Part shown: piece after piece, positions 1 to 7,557 of the stretch | How the letters are laid out: each line of letters begins with the position of its first letter | Numbering within the stretch: the stretch's first letter is position 1 | DNA from: an uncultured Bacteroidales bacterium | GTDB lineage: Bacteria > Bacteroidota > Bacteroidia > Bacteroidales > Lentimicrobiaceae | Length of the DNA stretch: 16,355 nucleotides | Direction: 5' to 3' | NCBI GenBank assembly: GCA_937864935.1 | Contig: CALMDN010000325.1 | Coordinates: 1-16,355, forward strand | Notes under the pieces: generated by a model | What the model was told of the DNA's origin: nothing | Seen by the model: only the letters and a program-made list of their open reading frames with translations | Database searches by the model: none | Made by a program: the position numbers and the translations under genes

Positions 1-198
1 AGCGGGAGCTCCGCAACGGGTGCAGAATCTGATTCCCTGTGGAAGAGTGAACCCGCAATTTTCACAGGAAGTACCGGGAGCCAGAAAATCCTGAACAGGC
101 TTCCTGTCAGTTATGACAACCTGCCCGCATTTGCCGCAAAACCTGGCTTCCGCTTTCAAAGGATTACCGCATTGCACACAATATTTCATTGCTGACAT
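1..198 (-). CDS. Small cytoplasmic zinc-ribbon protein (partial, runs off left edge)
   Basis: Read on the minus strand from an ATG at 198, the frame stays open for 66 codons to the window edge, so the C-terminus is missing. It holds two double-cysteine ribbon pairs. The first has CVQCG at residues 7-11 and FCGKCG at 20-25; the second has CENCG at 45-49 and FCTRCG at 58-63. This CxxCG...FCxxCG layout is typical of DZR/zinc-ribbon domains that bind one zinc per four cysteines. An alternative start is the in-frame ATG at 189. There is no signal peptide, so this part is expected in the cytoplasm. The gene starts 14 bases after the stop of the 1206-residue protein, which ends in a very similar ribbon, so the two are probably co-transcribed. 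The domain call is firm; the function is unknown. Confidence 0.8.
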   Translation of the reverse strand, partial: MSAMKYCVQCGNPLKAEARFCGKCGQVVITDRKPVQDFLAPGTSCENCGFTLPQGIRFCTRCGAPA

Positions 199-212
199 TA
201 TTGAAGGGTACT

Positions 213-3200
213 TCAAACTATTTTGTTCCCGCATTTCTTACAGAACCTGGCTCCCGGAGTCAATGAGTTTCCGCACGAAGGACAAAACCGGGGTCCGGGA
301 ATGGGAGTAACTGGCGGAGTAGCCTGTTGAACAGGGGCAGCAGGACGTGAAACCGGACTGGCAGGGGCTGGTTTTGGCGGTGCCGCCTGCAAGTCAGGCT
401 GCGACACTGAGGAAGGCCGGGATCTGCGCCGCCTGAGTACCCACCAGATAACGAAAGCCAACAGTACTGCCGCCAAAGCACCTCCCGCAATCTTCCGGTA
501 AAGTGGATTATCCCAGGGTTTCACCTCTGTGGAGTTGTCAACCGCTTCAACAGGAACTGTAACCGATCCGGGGATCTCATCGAGTGCAGATTGCGTTTTT
601 TCAGCAATGCCTGCAAGTTCAGTTCCGGCTGATTTCAGTTTTCCGGCAGCAGATTCATAAGCCTGCCTGTTCTGTGCTGATTGTTCCTGAGCATAAGCCA
701 GGGCAGAAACCACAAGGTGGGTGAGTTCATAATCAAATCCGGAGGCTGATTGGTATAATTTACCGGCTACTTCGGGTTGAAACCCGTTGAGCAATGTCAG
801 CCTTCCGCTTTGCGAATCCATCCAGGCAGTCTGGGCATTGCCGGCAGCCATCACTTTGTTGATCTGTTCAATGGGCAATGCGCTGCCGCGGAGCGAAAGA
901 TCAGCAGAGGCAAGTGTTGATACTGCCGGAGGTATGCCGGCACTGACCCGGGCAGCATATGCTTCCTGAAACAGCCTGAAATGCCATTCATCAATGGGCA
1001 TCTCACTTACCAGTACTCCCTGACTGACACTTCGGTTGGCAAAGTGGAATGCAGCGCTTGCCTCCTGCCAGAGGTTTTTGTATCGCCAGAGTTCCTGAGC
1101 GAAACGGGTGGCTGTGTATGCTGCATCGGTCACTTTGTTGAAATTCTCCAGTTTTTCCAGGTGATCCTTAACTTTTGCCCAGTTGAGGGTTTTAACATCG
1201 TAGATGATGATTGCTCCCTTCACCACCACGTCCCTGAACAAGTCCACATCGGCCTTGTACATTTCAAAATTGAAGCGGGATGCCGCAATGTCCTGATAAT
1301 AGGTCCTGATTTCTGTGGACCGGTCGCGCAAAGCCTCCAGCAACTGCGGATAGATGGCGTGAATTTTTTCAGGTGGCTGGGCCATAAACTTATCCACCTC
1401 AGCCCTCAAGCCCGCATAAAACATGTTGCGGAGTTTATCAACAATCATATCGGGAACAGGATTGGCCTCGGAGAGTGCATCAGAAATACCTCCGGTTAAG
1501 GCATCCCACACTTCACCGGAAATGGCATCGGCCGCCTGACCCATCATACGGTAATAGGCGGCACTTGCCTTGTTTTTATTAGGGGCATCCGAGGCCAGCA
1601 CATATTTTTTGATCTGTTCAAGAATAATCCGTTTGGTGCCATATTTCTGATCTTTGCCCATGTACTTACTCCAGGCTGCCAGTTCGATCTTCATCCCCAG
1701 CTTAGCCAGCGAATCACCCACCTTGTCCAGTCCGACCTTCTGACTTAATTTTTCAGTGATTTTAAATTTTTCGTTAGCATATTCCCAGGCCATTCCAAGC
1801 AACTCCCAGCCATTTTCGATGATTTCCTTGCCGGTATCGCCCATAAAACGGGCAGTTCCTTTGGCGTTGGTCATCAGCATCCCGATAATGTGCAGTTTTT
1901 CTTCGAGGTACATGGCCTCGGTATGACTGCCCTTGCACAACACCCTCTCCATTTCGAACAGCTGGAGATAGACTTTCTGTTTATAATCCAGGGCATTGAG
2001 CCCCTGTCCGGTAAATGTCCCGTCATCCGGAGCAATATTTCCTGAAGCATCGGCTCCGGCAGAAAGTAAACCCAGGACTTCCGTTAGTGCCCCCTTTCTG
2101 CGGCCCGTAAGGTCAGCAATCTTCGCCTCGAGGGGTTCCAGCGGAACCTTACGGTCGTAACCACCCATGTATAGTCTTCTTTTGCCTTCTGAATCCCGGA
2201 TGATCAGTTTGAATTTACCCCGGGCGTCAGTAAGTGCAGAAAATCCACCCTTTTCATTCTCAAGGAAAGTCATGAACAGCTTGCGGTCCTTTTTAAAATA
2301 CATATCGTACAACCGCATGAATTCTGTCTTATCGAAATTGGCCGATCCGACAAAGATCATGGCATCATTTACAGGGATTTTTACCGTATTACTTGTCATA
2401 TAACTCTCCGGCATAACCGCGTATATGCTGCTCTCCAGGTTATAATACTCAAGCTGGGGCAACAGAACCCTGTAGGGTGCAAGTTCCATTCCCGGTTTCA
2501 GTATATACAGATCCTGTTCAAGGGTTTTGTAAACCACCAGGGTTGCCTGCGTAGATTCTTTTTTTTCTTTCAGTGAGGTGTAGTGAACCTTGAAGGGGTA
2601 CAACGCATAGTTTTCAATCAGCCCACCCTGGTCACCGCGGGTTTCACCATCGGCTTTTACCACAGGTACCTGCAGTTCTACCATGGCGTTGCCTGTTGCA
2701 TCTGTTGTTGTTTGCACCGACAATACTTTCAGTCCCTTCGGGATCTCCCAGCGGATGGTCTTCCCCGAAACCGGCAACCCGTTTTCATCTTCGTAGTGAA
2801 ACACAGCCTTTGTGCGGCTTCTGCCATCACCAACAACCTTATCCTGAGAAAAAACAATGCCTGTTTTCTCGAATTTCAGTTTTTCGGTGTCATCGCTTCC
2901 GCCCTGGGTCTCCTCCGTTTTCCGGCCGGCGTACTCAAACAAAATGGGAGGTATGTACACGAATACCCCGTTGTTGGGCATGGGCATATACGCAGAACCC
3001 ATACCCATTTCTCTGATGTTGTAGTTCTCGAGGTATTTCGTTTCACTTTCGGGAGGGCCAAGGTAAGCCTTCATAAAACCGGTCATCCCGGCCATTTTGC
3101 CCATGGCATCGTTAAACTCCTTGAAACTCTCAGTAGTAAACAGAATGGTATTTGCATTCTGCTCACTGCCACTGGCTTCACCGAACAGTCCCTGTCCTCC

Positions 3201-3833
3201 GCTGCTTATGTCAAGAAACCAGCTGCTTTGTCCTGTGATGTCCTTACCATAATACATTCCGGGTATGATGTTTCCGTTCGGGCTGTCGGTTTCTTTGGAA
3301 ATGGTGATTTTAGCCTTGCCTTTAACCCCGTTCATCTCACAGACGATAAAAACTTCATTCTCCCCGTTCTTTTTGGGCAGCAAAGTCACCGGATTCAGTC
3401 CTTCCTTAAATGTTTCCAGCGCAATACCGGTTGCAAGTTTCCGGTTGGCCATTTCGTCGGTAGAACCGGACGATCTGGAAATAAACTTCTCCATGAACTT
3501 AAACATGAAATACACCATCCTTTGCGACGACTTGATGGGTGTCCCGAACATGGGGGCCGTAAATTTCACCATGGCCACCCCGCTGTTCATCGGAATTTCT
3601 GTTTCATCCACGAAACCCGAACTGATACCGACTTTCACCCTGCCAGATATATTGGTCATGATCTCGCCTTCAGCATTGCGGGCTGTAACAACCAGGGTCG
3701 TGTAATCCAATCCATCACCCGGCATCACCGTTTTACCGGGCTGAACATGGAGGTCGAACCGGGATTGGGCGTAAGCCCCGGTTACAAGTACAGCAATCAG
3801 AACAAGTGTTATAAGTCGCTTCATAAGGCTCAT
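213..3833 (-). CDS. Large exported protein with Ig-like modules, C-terminal membrane anchor and cytoplasmic zinc ribbon
   Basis: I do not recognise this 1206-residue protein as a named family. An N-terminal signal peptide (about residues 1-23, hydrophobic LITLVLIAVLVTGAYA) is followed by a beta-rich Ig-like segment (about 24-100). A second Ig-like/Big-1-like segment lies near 335-395, with the motif TTTDATGNAMVEL. A long, apparently alpha-helical region covers about 620-1060. One membrane helix spans about 1115-1133 and is followed at once by RRRR, a positive-inside signal. A Pro/Ala-rich linker then leads to a zinc ribbon with Cys1184, Cys1187, Cys1198 and Cys1201. The predicted layout is a large periplasmic body, one inner-membrane pass and a cytoplasmic ribbon. 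The ATG overlaps the stop of the upstream 68-residue gene (ATGA), which suggests translational coupling; the in-frame ATG at 3824 is an alternative start. A sensor, scaffold or envelope-assembly role is possible but unproven. Confidence 0.85.
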   Translation of the reverse strand: MSLMKRLITLVLIAVLVTGAYAQSRFDLHVQPGKTVMPGDGLDYTTLVVTARNAEGEIMTNISGRVKVGISSGFVDETEIPMNSGVAMVKFTAPMFGTPIKSSQRMVYFMFKFMEKFISRSSGSTDEMANRKLATGIALETFKEGLNPVTLLPKKNGENEVFIVCEMNGVKGKAKITISKETDSPNGNIIPGMYYGKDITGQSSWFLDISSGGQGLFGEASGSEQNANTILFTTESFKEFNDAMGKMAGMTGFMKAYLGPPESETKYLENYNIREMGMGSAYMPMPNNGVFVYIPPILFEYAGRKTEETQGGSDDTEKLKFEKTGIVFSQDKVVGDGRSRTKAVFHYEDENGLPVSGKTIRWEIPKGLKVLSVQTTTDATGNAMVELQVPVVKADGETRGDQGGLIENYALYPFKVHYTSLKEKKESTQATLVVYKTLEQDLYILKPGMELAPYRVLLPQLEYYNLESSIYAVMPESYMTSNTVKIPVNDAMIFVGSANFDKTEFMRLYDMYFKKDRKLFMTFLENEKGGFSALTDARGKFKLIIRDSEGKRRLYMGGYDRKVPLEPLEAKIADLTGRRKGALTEVLGLLSAGADASGNIAPDDGTFTGQGLNALDYKQKVYLQLFEMERVLCKGSHTEAMYLEEKLHIIGMLMTNAKGTARFMGDTGKEIIENGWELLGMAWEYANEKFKITEKLSQKVGLDKVGDSLAKLGMKIELAAWSKYMGKDQKYGTKRIILEQIKKYVLASDAPNKNKASAAYYRMMGQAADAISGEVWDALTGGISDALSEANPVPDMIVDKLRNMFYAGLRAEVDKFMAQPPEKIHAIYPQLLEALRDRSTEIRTYYQDIAASRFNFEMYKADVDLFRDVVVKGAIIIYDVKTLNWAKVKDHLEKLENFNKVTDAAYTATRFAQELWRYKNLWQEASAAFHFANRSVSQGVLVSEMPIDEWHFRLFQEAYAARVSAGIPPAVSTLASADLSLRGSALPIEQINKVMAAGNAQTAWMDSQSGRLTLLNGFQPEVAGKLYQSASGFDYELTHLVVSALAYAQEQSAQNRQAYESAAGKLKSAGTELAGIAEKTQSALDEIPGSVTVPVEAVDNSTEVKPWDNPLYRKIAGGALAAVLLAFVIWWVLRRRRSRPSSVSQPDLQAAPPKPAPASPVSRPAAPVQQATPPVTPIPGPRFCPSCGNSLTPGARFCKKCGNKIV

Positions 3834-4036
3834 TTTTCGTAGTAATCCGGTATAGTGTAATATTCCTTTTCAACTGCAGATTTTTTCGGCAGGCTTTTGT
3901 ACCAGAAATAGCCCAGTGTGCCGATAATCAATCCGATAAGTACAAGTATGGTCATAAGGCAGCCGAAACAACAACCTTTTTTCTTTTTCTTTACGGGTTG
4001 TTGCGGTTGTCCCTGTTCAGTCTTAGGGTTTGTCAT
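3830..4036 (-). CDS. Small single-pass membrane protein with Lys/Cys-rich juxtamembrane motif
   Basis: This 68-residue protein heads the minus-strand operon. Residues 1-15 are polar and Gln/Pro-rich, then comes KKKKKGCCFGC (about 16-26). One hydrophobic helix (about 27-46, rich in Ile, Leu and Gly) follows, then a short polar tail ending in PDYYEK. The lysine cluster before the helix predicts N-terminus in, C-terminus out. Its stop codon overlaps the start of the 1206-residue gene (ATGA), so the pair is probably translationally coupled and may form a membrane complex. A five-codon reading frame just upstream (ATG ATG CGT TTA TGA) ends on the start codon of this gene; I attach no function to it. 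No convincing TAnnTTTG promoter was found upstream. The family is not recognised. The coding call rests on the operon overlap and the clear membrane-protein composition. Confidence 0.7.
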   Translation of the reverse strand: MTNPKTEQGQPQQPVKKKKKGCCFGCLMTILVLIGLIIGTLGYFWYKSLPKKSAVEKEYYTIPDYYEK

Positions 4037-4518
4037 AAACGCATCATTAATTCGTTAGGAAAACTGTTTTAAAAGAACAGGCTACTTTGCGGGTGGGTAA
4101 AGAGAGTAAGTGCAGAGAGCGGATATTTCACCGTTAACAATTGTTTTTCAGTAGTTTGTCCCTGATATTGAAAATAATCTGATATGTCGGAAAGGTACGA
4201 TATGAGATCTGAATTGTCAATAATTCTGCAACTATTTTTCAGGGTATTTTTAACGGAGAAGCAGTTGTGAGCACCAATGCAGAACAGAAAGATGAGGCGT
4301 GGTTTTTTAAAGAAGATAAAAATGCCGGCTACCTATGAACCATAAAAACGTGACTTAAATTTAAGCACATTTTAATGCAGAGAATTCAACCTGGTTAACT
4401 TATTGTTTATCATTTTGTTGAACAATTCAAAGCGAATATATGCTAAGAATCTTCATGAATACATGTAATTGTATATCTGTAAATTACAAATGAAAAAAAA
4501 TACGTCCGGGTTCTTTTT
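4037..4518. other. Non-coding divergent intergenic region
   Basis: About 480 bases lie between the start of the minus-strand operon and the acpP promoter. The region is AT-rich, especially after about 4370, and I see no credible reading frame, tRNA or structured RNA. It should hold the promoter of the minus-strand operon, but no full TAnnTTTG box was found in that orientation. Two near-matches in the plus direction (TACTTTG near 4083 and TAGTTTG near 4152) are one base short and lead to no gene. A 12-bp palindrome is listed separately. Confidence 0.6.
4354..4365. repeat. 12-bp perfect palindrome
   Basis: CTTAAATTTAAG is a perfect palindrome. It extends to GTG/CAC flanks if one bulged A at 4353 is allowed. 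It lies about 165 bases upstream of the acpP promoter candidate and could be an operator, but an AT-rich palindrome of this size can easily arise by chance in a region this long. Confidence 0.3.
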
Positions 4519-4550
4519 TTTGTTTGTTATTTGAATAATTTGTTTCTTTG
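4519..4550 (+). promoter_or_regulatory. Putative acpP promoter (Bacteroidota type)
   Basis: TTTG at 4519-4522 is separated by 20 bases from TTTCTTTG at 4543-4550, which fits the Bacteroidota -33 TTTG and -7 TAnnTTTG pattern except for T in place of A at the second -7 position. Transcription would start near 4556, giving a leader of about 22 bases before the acpP ATG. An overlapping near-match, TAATTTG at 4536-4542, is one base short. The inferred start lies downstream of the upstream in-frame TTG at 4548, which supports starting acpP at 4578. Confidence 0.5.
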
Positions 4551-4577
4551 CAGCCTCAAACCATAAAAAGAGAAAAA

Positions 4578-4814
4578 ATGTCAGACATTGCAACAAAAGT
4601 AAAAGCTATCATCGTTGATAAGCTTGGCGTTGATGAAAATGAAGTTACTCCCGAAGCAAGTTTCACCAACGATTTAGGTGCAGATTCTCTGGATACCGTA
4701 GAGCTGATCATGGAATTCGAGAAAGAATTCAACATTGCTATCCCTGATGATCAGGCAGAAAAAATCGGTACAGTAGGTGATGCCATTGCCTACATCGAAA
4801 ACAACACCAAATAA
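4578..4814 (+). CDS. acpP: Acyl carrier protein
   Basis: This 78-residue acidic protein is a standard AcpP. It carries growing acyl chains on a 4'-phosphopantetheine arm for type II fatty-acid synthesis in the cytoplasm. The arm attaches to Ser37 in the [10 protein letters not shown] motif (DSL at residues 36-38). The downstream [17 protein letters not shown] helix is the usual surface for partner enzymes, and the length is normal for the family. The chosen ATG starts MSDIATKVK, matching typical AcpP N-termini. An in-frame TTG at 4548 would add ten residues not found in the family. The gene sits 12 bases before fabF, which uses AcpP-linked substrates, so the two are almost certainly one operon. 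Confidence 0.97.
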   Translation: MSDIATKVKAIIVDKLGVDENEVTPEASFTNDLGADSLDTVELIMEFEKEFNIAIPDDQAEKIGTVGDAIAYIENNTK

Positions 4815-4826
4815 GGAAAAACCTGA

Positions 4827-6080
4827 ATGAAGTTACGACGAGTAGTAGTAACCGGACTAGGCGCTCTTACTCCACTGGGCAATACTGTTTCAGAATACTG
4901 GGATGGATTGGTCAATGGAGTAAGTGGTGCTGACCGTATCACCCGGTTCGATGCAAGTAAGTTTAAGACTCAGTTTGCATGCGAAGTCAAAAATTTCGAT
5001 CCGTTGAAATTTTTCGACCGGAAAGAACTCCGCAAGTACGATCCCTATGCCCAGTACGGTATTGTTAGTTCTGACGAGGCTATTGCCGATGCCGGAATTG
5101 TACCGGAAAAACTCGACCTCGACCGTATTGGTGTTATCTGGGCTTCCGGAATCGGTGGCCTGGTTACCTTTCAGGATGAAGTAAGCGATTTCGCCAGAGG
5201 CGATGGTACCCCGAGGTTTAATCCCTTCTTTATCCCAAAAATGATTGCTGATATTACGGCCGGTCACATTTCCATCAAACATGGTTTCCGTGGTCCGAAT
5301 TTTGCCACAGTATCTGCCTGCGCTTCATCTGCAAATGCCATTGTGGATGCTTTCAATTACATCCGCTGGGGAAAAGCCGAAATGTTTGTCTGCGGTGGTT
5401 CCGAAGCTGCAGTGAATGCCCCGGGTGTTGGAGGCTTCAATGCCATGCATGCCATCTCAACCCGAAACGATGATCCCAAAACCGCCTCCCGTCCTTTTGA
5501 TAAAGACCGCGATGGTTTTGTAATCGGTGAAGGTGCCGGTGCCCTGATTCTTGAGGAACTGGAGCACGCCATTGCCAGAGGGGCAAAAATATATTGTGAA
5601 GTTGTTGGCAGCGGATTAACCGCCGATGCCTACCACATGACCGGACCGCACCCCGATGGAGACGGGGCCCGCAGGGCAATGAAAGCTGCCATCGAAGAGT
5701 CAGGCCTCAGCCTCACCGATATTGACCACATCAATACCCACGGTACTTCTACCCCTTTGGGCGATATCGCTGAAACCAAGGCCATCACAACCCTGTTCGG
5801 TGATCACGCTCCCAAAATCAACATCAACAGTACCAAATCAATGACCGGTCACCTGCTTGGTGCAGCCGGTGCCATTGAGGCCATCGCCACCATTCTGGCA
5901 GTACAAAACGACCTCATTCCCCCAACCATCAACCATTCTACCGACGATCCCGAAATCAACAACAACCTCAACTTCACGTTCGACAAGGCTGTTAAAAGAA
6001 CCGTCAATGCTGCCATCAGCAATACTTTCGGATTCGGAGGTCACAACGCTTCTATTCTCATCAGGAAATTTGTGAAATAA
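4827..6080 (+). CDS. fabF: Beta-ketoacyl-ACP synthase II
   Basis: FabF condenses malonyl-ACP with acyl-ACP to extend the fatty-acid chain by two carbons. The 417-residue length is normal. The thiolase-fold catalytic triad is complete: Cys165 in TVSACASSAN, His305 in NTHGTSTPLGD and His342 in KSMTGHLLGAAG. The family N-terminus (RRVVVTGLGALTPLG) and the C-terminal glycine-rich NTFGFGGHNAS loop are intact. The ATG lies 12 bases after the acpP stop, and an AAGGA Shine-Dalgarno-like sequence overlaps that stop (4813-4817). It shares an operon with acpP and runs into rnc with only two bases between. KAS II rather than KAS I is assigned from overall sequence pattern and from the position next to acpP. 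Confidence 0.97.
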   Translation: MKLRRVVVTGLGALTPLGNTVSEYWDGLVNGVSGADRITRFDASKFKTQFACEVKNFDPLKFFDRKELRKYDPYAQYGIVSSDEAIADAGIVPEKLDLDRIGVIWASGIGGLVTFQDEVSDFARGDGTPRFNPFFIPKMIADITAGHISIKHGFRGPNFATVSACASSANAIVDAFNYIRWGKAEMFVCGGSEAAVNAPGVGGFNAMHAISTRNDDPKTASRPFDKDRDGFVIGEGAGALILEELEHAIARGAKIYCEVVGSGLTADAYHMTGPHPDGDGARRAMKAAIEESGLSLTDIDHINTHGTSTPLGDIAETKAITTLFGDHAPKININSTKSMTGHLLGAAGAIEAIATILAVQNDLIPPTINHSTDDPEINNNLNFTFDKAVKRTVNAAISNTFGFGGHNASILIRKFVK

Positions 6081-6082
6081 GT

Positions 6083-6838
6083 GTGGTGGTTGCTCTGAAA
6101 TTAAAACCGCTCAGGTTTTATCTTTCCGGTGAAAAACATTTTTTTGAAGCCATAAGAAATATTTTCGGGTTCTACCCCGGAAATATTTCTTTGTATAAAC
6201 TCGCCTTCACCCACAAATCACAGGCCGAAGAACTCCACAACGGAATCAGAATCAGCAACGAACGTCTTGAATTCCTCGGAGATACCGTGCTGAGTACCGT
6301 AGTGGCCGATTACCTCTTCAGGATGTTCCCTTTCAAGGATGAAGGTTTCCTCACCGAAACCCGTTCGAAAATTGTCAGCCGCACCCAGTTGAACAAACTC
6401 TCCCTCAAACTGGGCGTTGATCAGCTTATTATACATACCCAGGATAAAAACAATGTTTATAAATCGATAAAAGGAGACGCTTTTGAAGCACTCATCGGAG
6501 CAATCTATCTCGATAAAGGTTACAATTTTACCCGCAAAATACTCATTAACAGAGTTATAAAGAACAATTTCGATCTCAATGAACTCGTAAATACCGACCT
6601 GAATTTCAAAAGCCGGCTCATTGAATGGGCCCAGAAAGAAAAAATGCCGATTGAATTTGTGGTGGTTAAAGAAGTGGGTACCGGATACCAGAAACAATAC
6701 ATCGTTAATGTTATGGTGAACAACGCGCTTGCCGGAACCGGAAGAGATTACTCCATCAAAGGTGCTGAACAGAACGCTTCAATGAAAGCACTCGAATACT
6801 TTGGCATCAACGGCAGCCCGAAAAACGAAATCCATTGA
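6083..6838 (+). CDS. rnc: Ribonuclease III
   Basis: RNase III cleaves double-stranded RNA in rRNA processing and mRNA turnover. The N-terminal nuclease domain carries the signature NERLEFLGD (59-67), with the metal-binding acidic residues Glu63, Asp67, Asp132 and Glu135 (KGDAFEALIGAIYLD). A double-stranded-RNA-binding domain follows at about 172-243, ending in GAEQNASMKALEYF. At 251 residues it is slightly longer than the E. coli enzyme, with an N-terminal extension (LKPLRFYLSGEKHFFEAIRN) that I recall as typical of Bacteroidota. No ATG fits the start. GTG at 6083 or 6086 is the best choice, two to five bases after the fabF stop and without a Shine-Dalgarno, so translation is probably coupled to fabF. 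Signature position 68 is Thr where Ser is usual. The exact start is uncertain. Confidence 0.95.
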   Translation: MVVALKLKPLRFYLSGEKHFFEAIRNIFGFYPGNISLYKLAFTHKSQAEELHNGIRISNERLEFLGDTVLSTVVADYLFRMFPFKDEGFLTETRSKIVSRTQLNKLSLKLGVDQLIIHTQDKNNVYKSIKGDAFEALIGAIYLDKGYNFTRKILINRVIKNNFDLNELVNTDLNFKSRLIEWAQKEKMPIEFVVVKEVGTGYQKQYIVNVMVNNALAGTGRDYSIKGAEQNASMKALEYFGINGSPKNEIH

Positions 6839-6988
6839 ATCCTGAACCCTACTGAGAAAATTACTACCCGGTTGCTGTTTACGCCGGTCCGGAAAAGAAG
6901 AGTACACTGTTCGCAGATCCATTATAGTTAAATAACAGCCTGACAACAATTTACAGATTTCAGTGATGGCTGATTGTCATTAGATTGT

Positions 6989-6996
6989 TATATTTG
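6989..6996 (+). promoter_or_regulatory. Putative -7 promoter box upstream of the IPExxxVDY-type gene
   Basis: TATATTTG is a perfect match to the Bacteroidota TAnnTTTG -7 box. Transcription would start near 7003, leaving a leader of only about nine bases before the ATG at 7012. No clear TTTG or TTG lies at the expected -33 spacing, so this is a half-supported promoter. Confidence 0.45.
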
Positions 6997-7011
6997 CATG
7001 AAAGTCTGTAT

Positions 7012-7467
7012 ATGGCAAAACGTAAGCTGATCAGTGAGCCTGATGTGTTCCCCGATCTGTACATTTTCGGAATTACCAGTCAGTTGAAAGATTACCGCCT
7101 GGCATACTATGTTAACCGCGATTGCGGTTTTATGCTGACAAAACTTGAAGATCTGCCTGTATTTGTTGAAAAAGACAAGGCAACCACCAATTTCAGCCTC
7201 TATTCCTATACCGAACCGTCACAGCATCTGAATTTTTATCTTCTCATGAACAACAATGAGAACATACGGGTTTTACCCAATATAAAGGAGGCTGATTTCC
7301 TGCTGTTTGTCAACGGACAAACCGGAACCCTGAATGCTGCAGATCTGATTGCGGATCTGAGAAAAATTCCCGGTGTTCAGTTTGCCTTTCACATTGAAAA
7401 AAATAAACTAAAAAATCTTGACGGGATTATGTCAGACCTTGAATTGCACCTTGTGGAAAACAAGTAA
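7012..7467 (+). CDS. IPExxxVDY-family protein (degenerate motif)
   Basis: This 151-residue cytoplasmic protein resembles the small, uncharacterised IPExxxVDY family found beside rnc in many Bacteroidota. The N-terminal stretch (FPDLYIFGITSQLKDYRLAYYVNR, residues 13-36) matches the family pattern of an acidic strand followed by G(I/L)xSxxK(D/E)Y(R/K)L. The naming motif appears as VLPNIKEADF (87-96), keeping only Pro and Asp of the strict form. The C-terminal KIPGVQFAFHIEKNKLKN also fits the family. No catalytic residues can be named and the function is unknown. The ATG at 7012 was chosen because it follows a promoter-like box; an in-frame TTG at 6985 lies inside that box. In related genomes I recall pyk following this gene, but here a patatin gene follows. 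Confidence 0.75.
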   Translation: MAKRKLISEPDVFPDLYIFGITSQLKDYRLAYYVNRDCGFMLTKLEDLPVFVEKDKATTNFSLYSYTEPSQHLNFYLLMNNNENIRVLPNIKEADFLLFVNGQTGTLNAADLIADLRKIPGVQFAFHIEKNKLKNLDGIMSDLELHLVENK

Positions 7468-7506
7468 TGGTCGGCCAGTAATCTTCTTTGCAGCATCCCC
7501 GTAGTG

Positions 7507-7530
7507 GCCGGGATGACATAGGGTCCCGGC
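7507..7530 (+). terminator. Possible weak hairpin between the IPExxxVDY-type and patatin genes
   Basis: GCCGGGA (7507-7513) pairs with TCCCGGC (7524-7530) across a 10-base loop, in the 90-base gap between the two genes. No T-run follows, so it could be a weak terminator, an attenuator or chance. Confidence 0.25.
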
Positions 7531-7557
7531 TGTTCCGGACAGACAATAACCGTTGAT

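Noticed and set aside
981..1499. 172-residue open frame on the plus strand
   Set aside because: Antisense shadow of the same 1206-residue gene, with no recognisable motif.
2583..3842. 419-residue open frame on the plus strand
   Set aside because: It lies antisense to the 1206-residue gene, which has a signal peptide, membrane anchor and zinc ribbon and overlaps its operon partner. The plus-strand product shows no domain.
4080..4160. Possible promoters TACTTTG and TAGTTTG on the plus strand
   Set aside because: Both are one base short of TAnnTTTG and lead to no gene or recognisable RNA.
6218..6697. 159-residue open frame on the minus strand
   Set aside because: Antisense to rnc, whose catalytic residues are all present on the plus strand.
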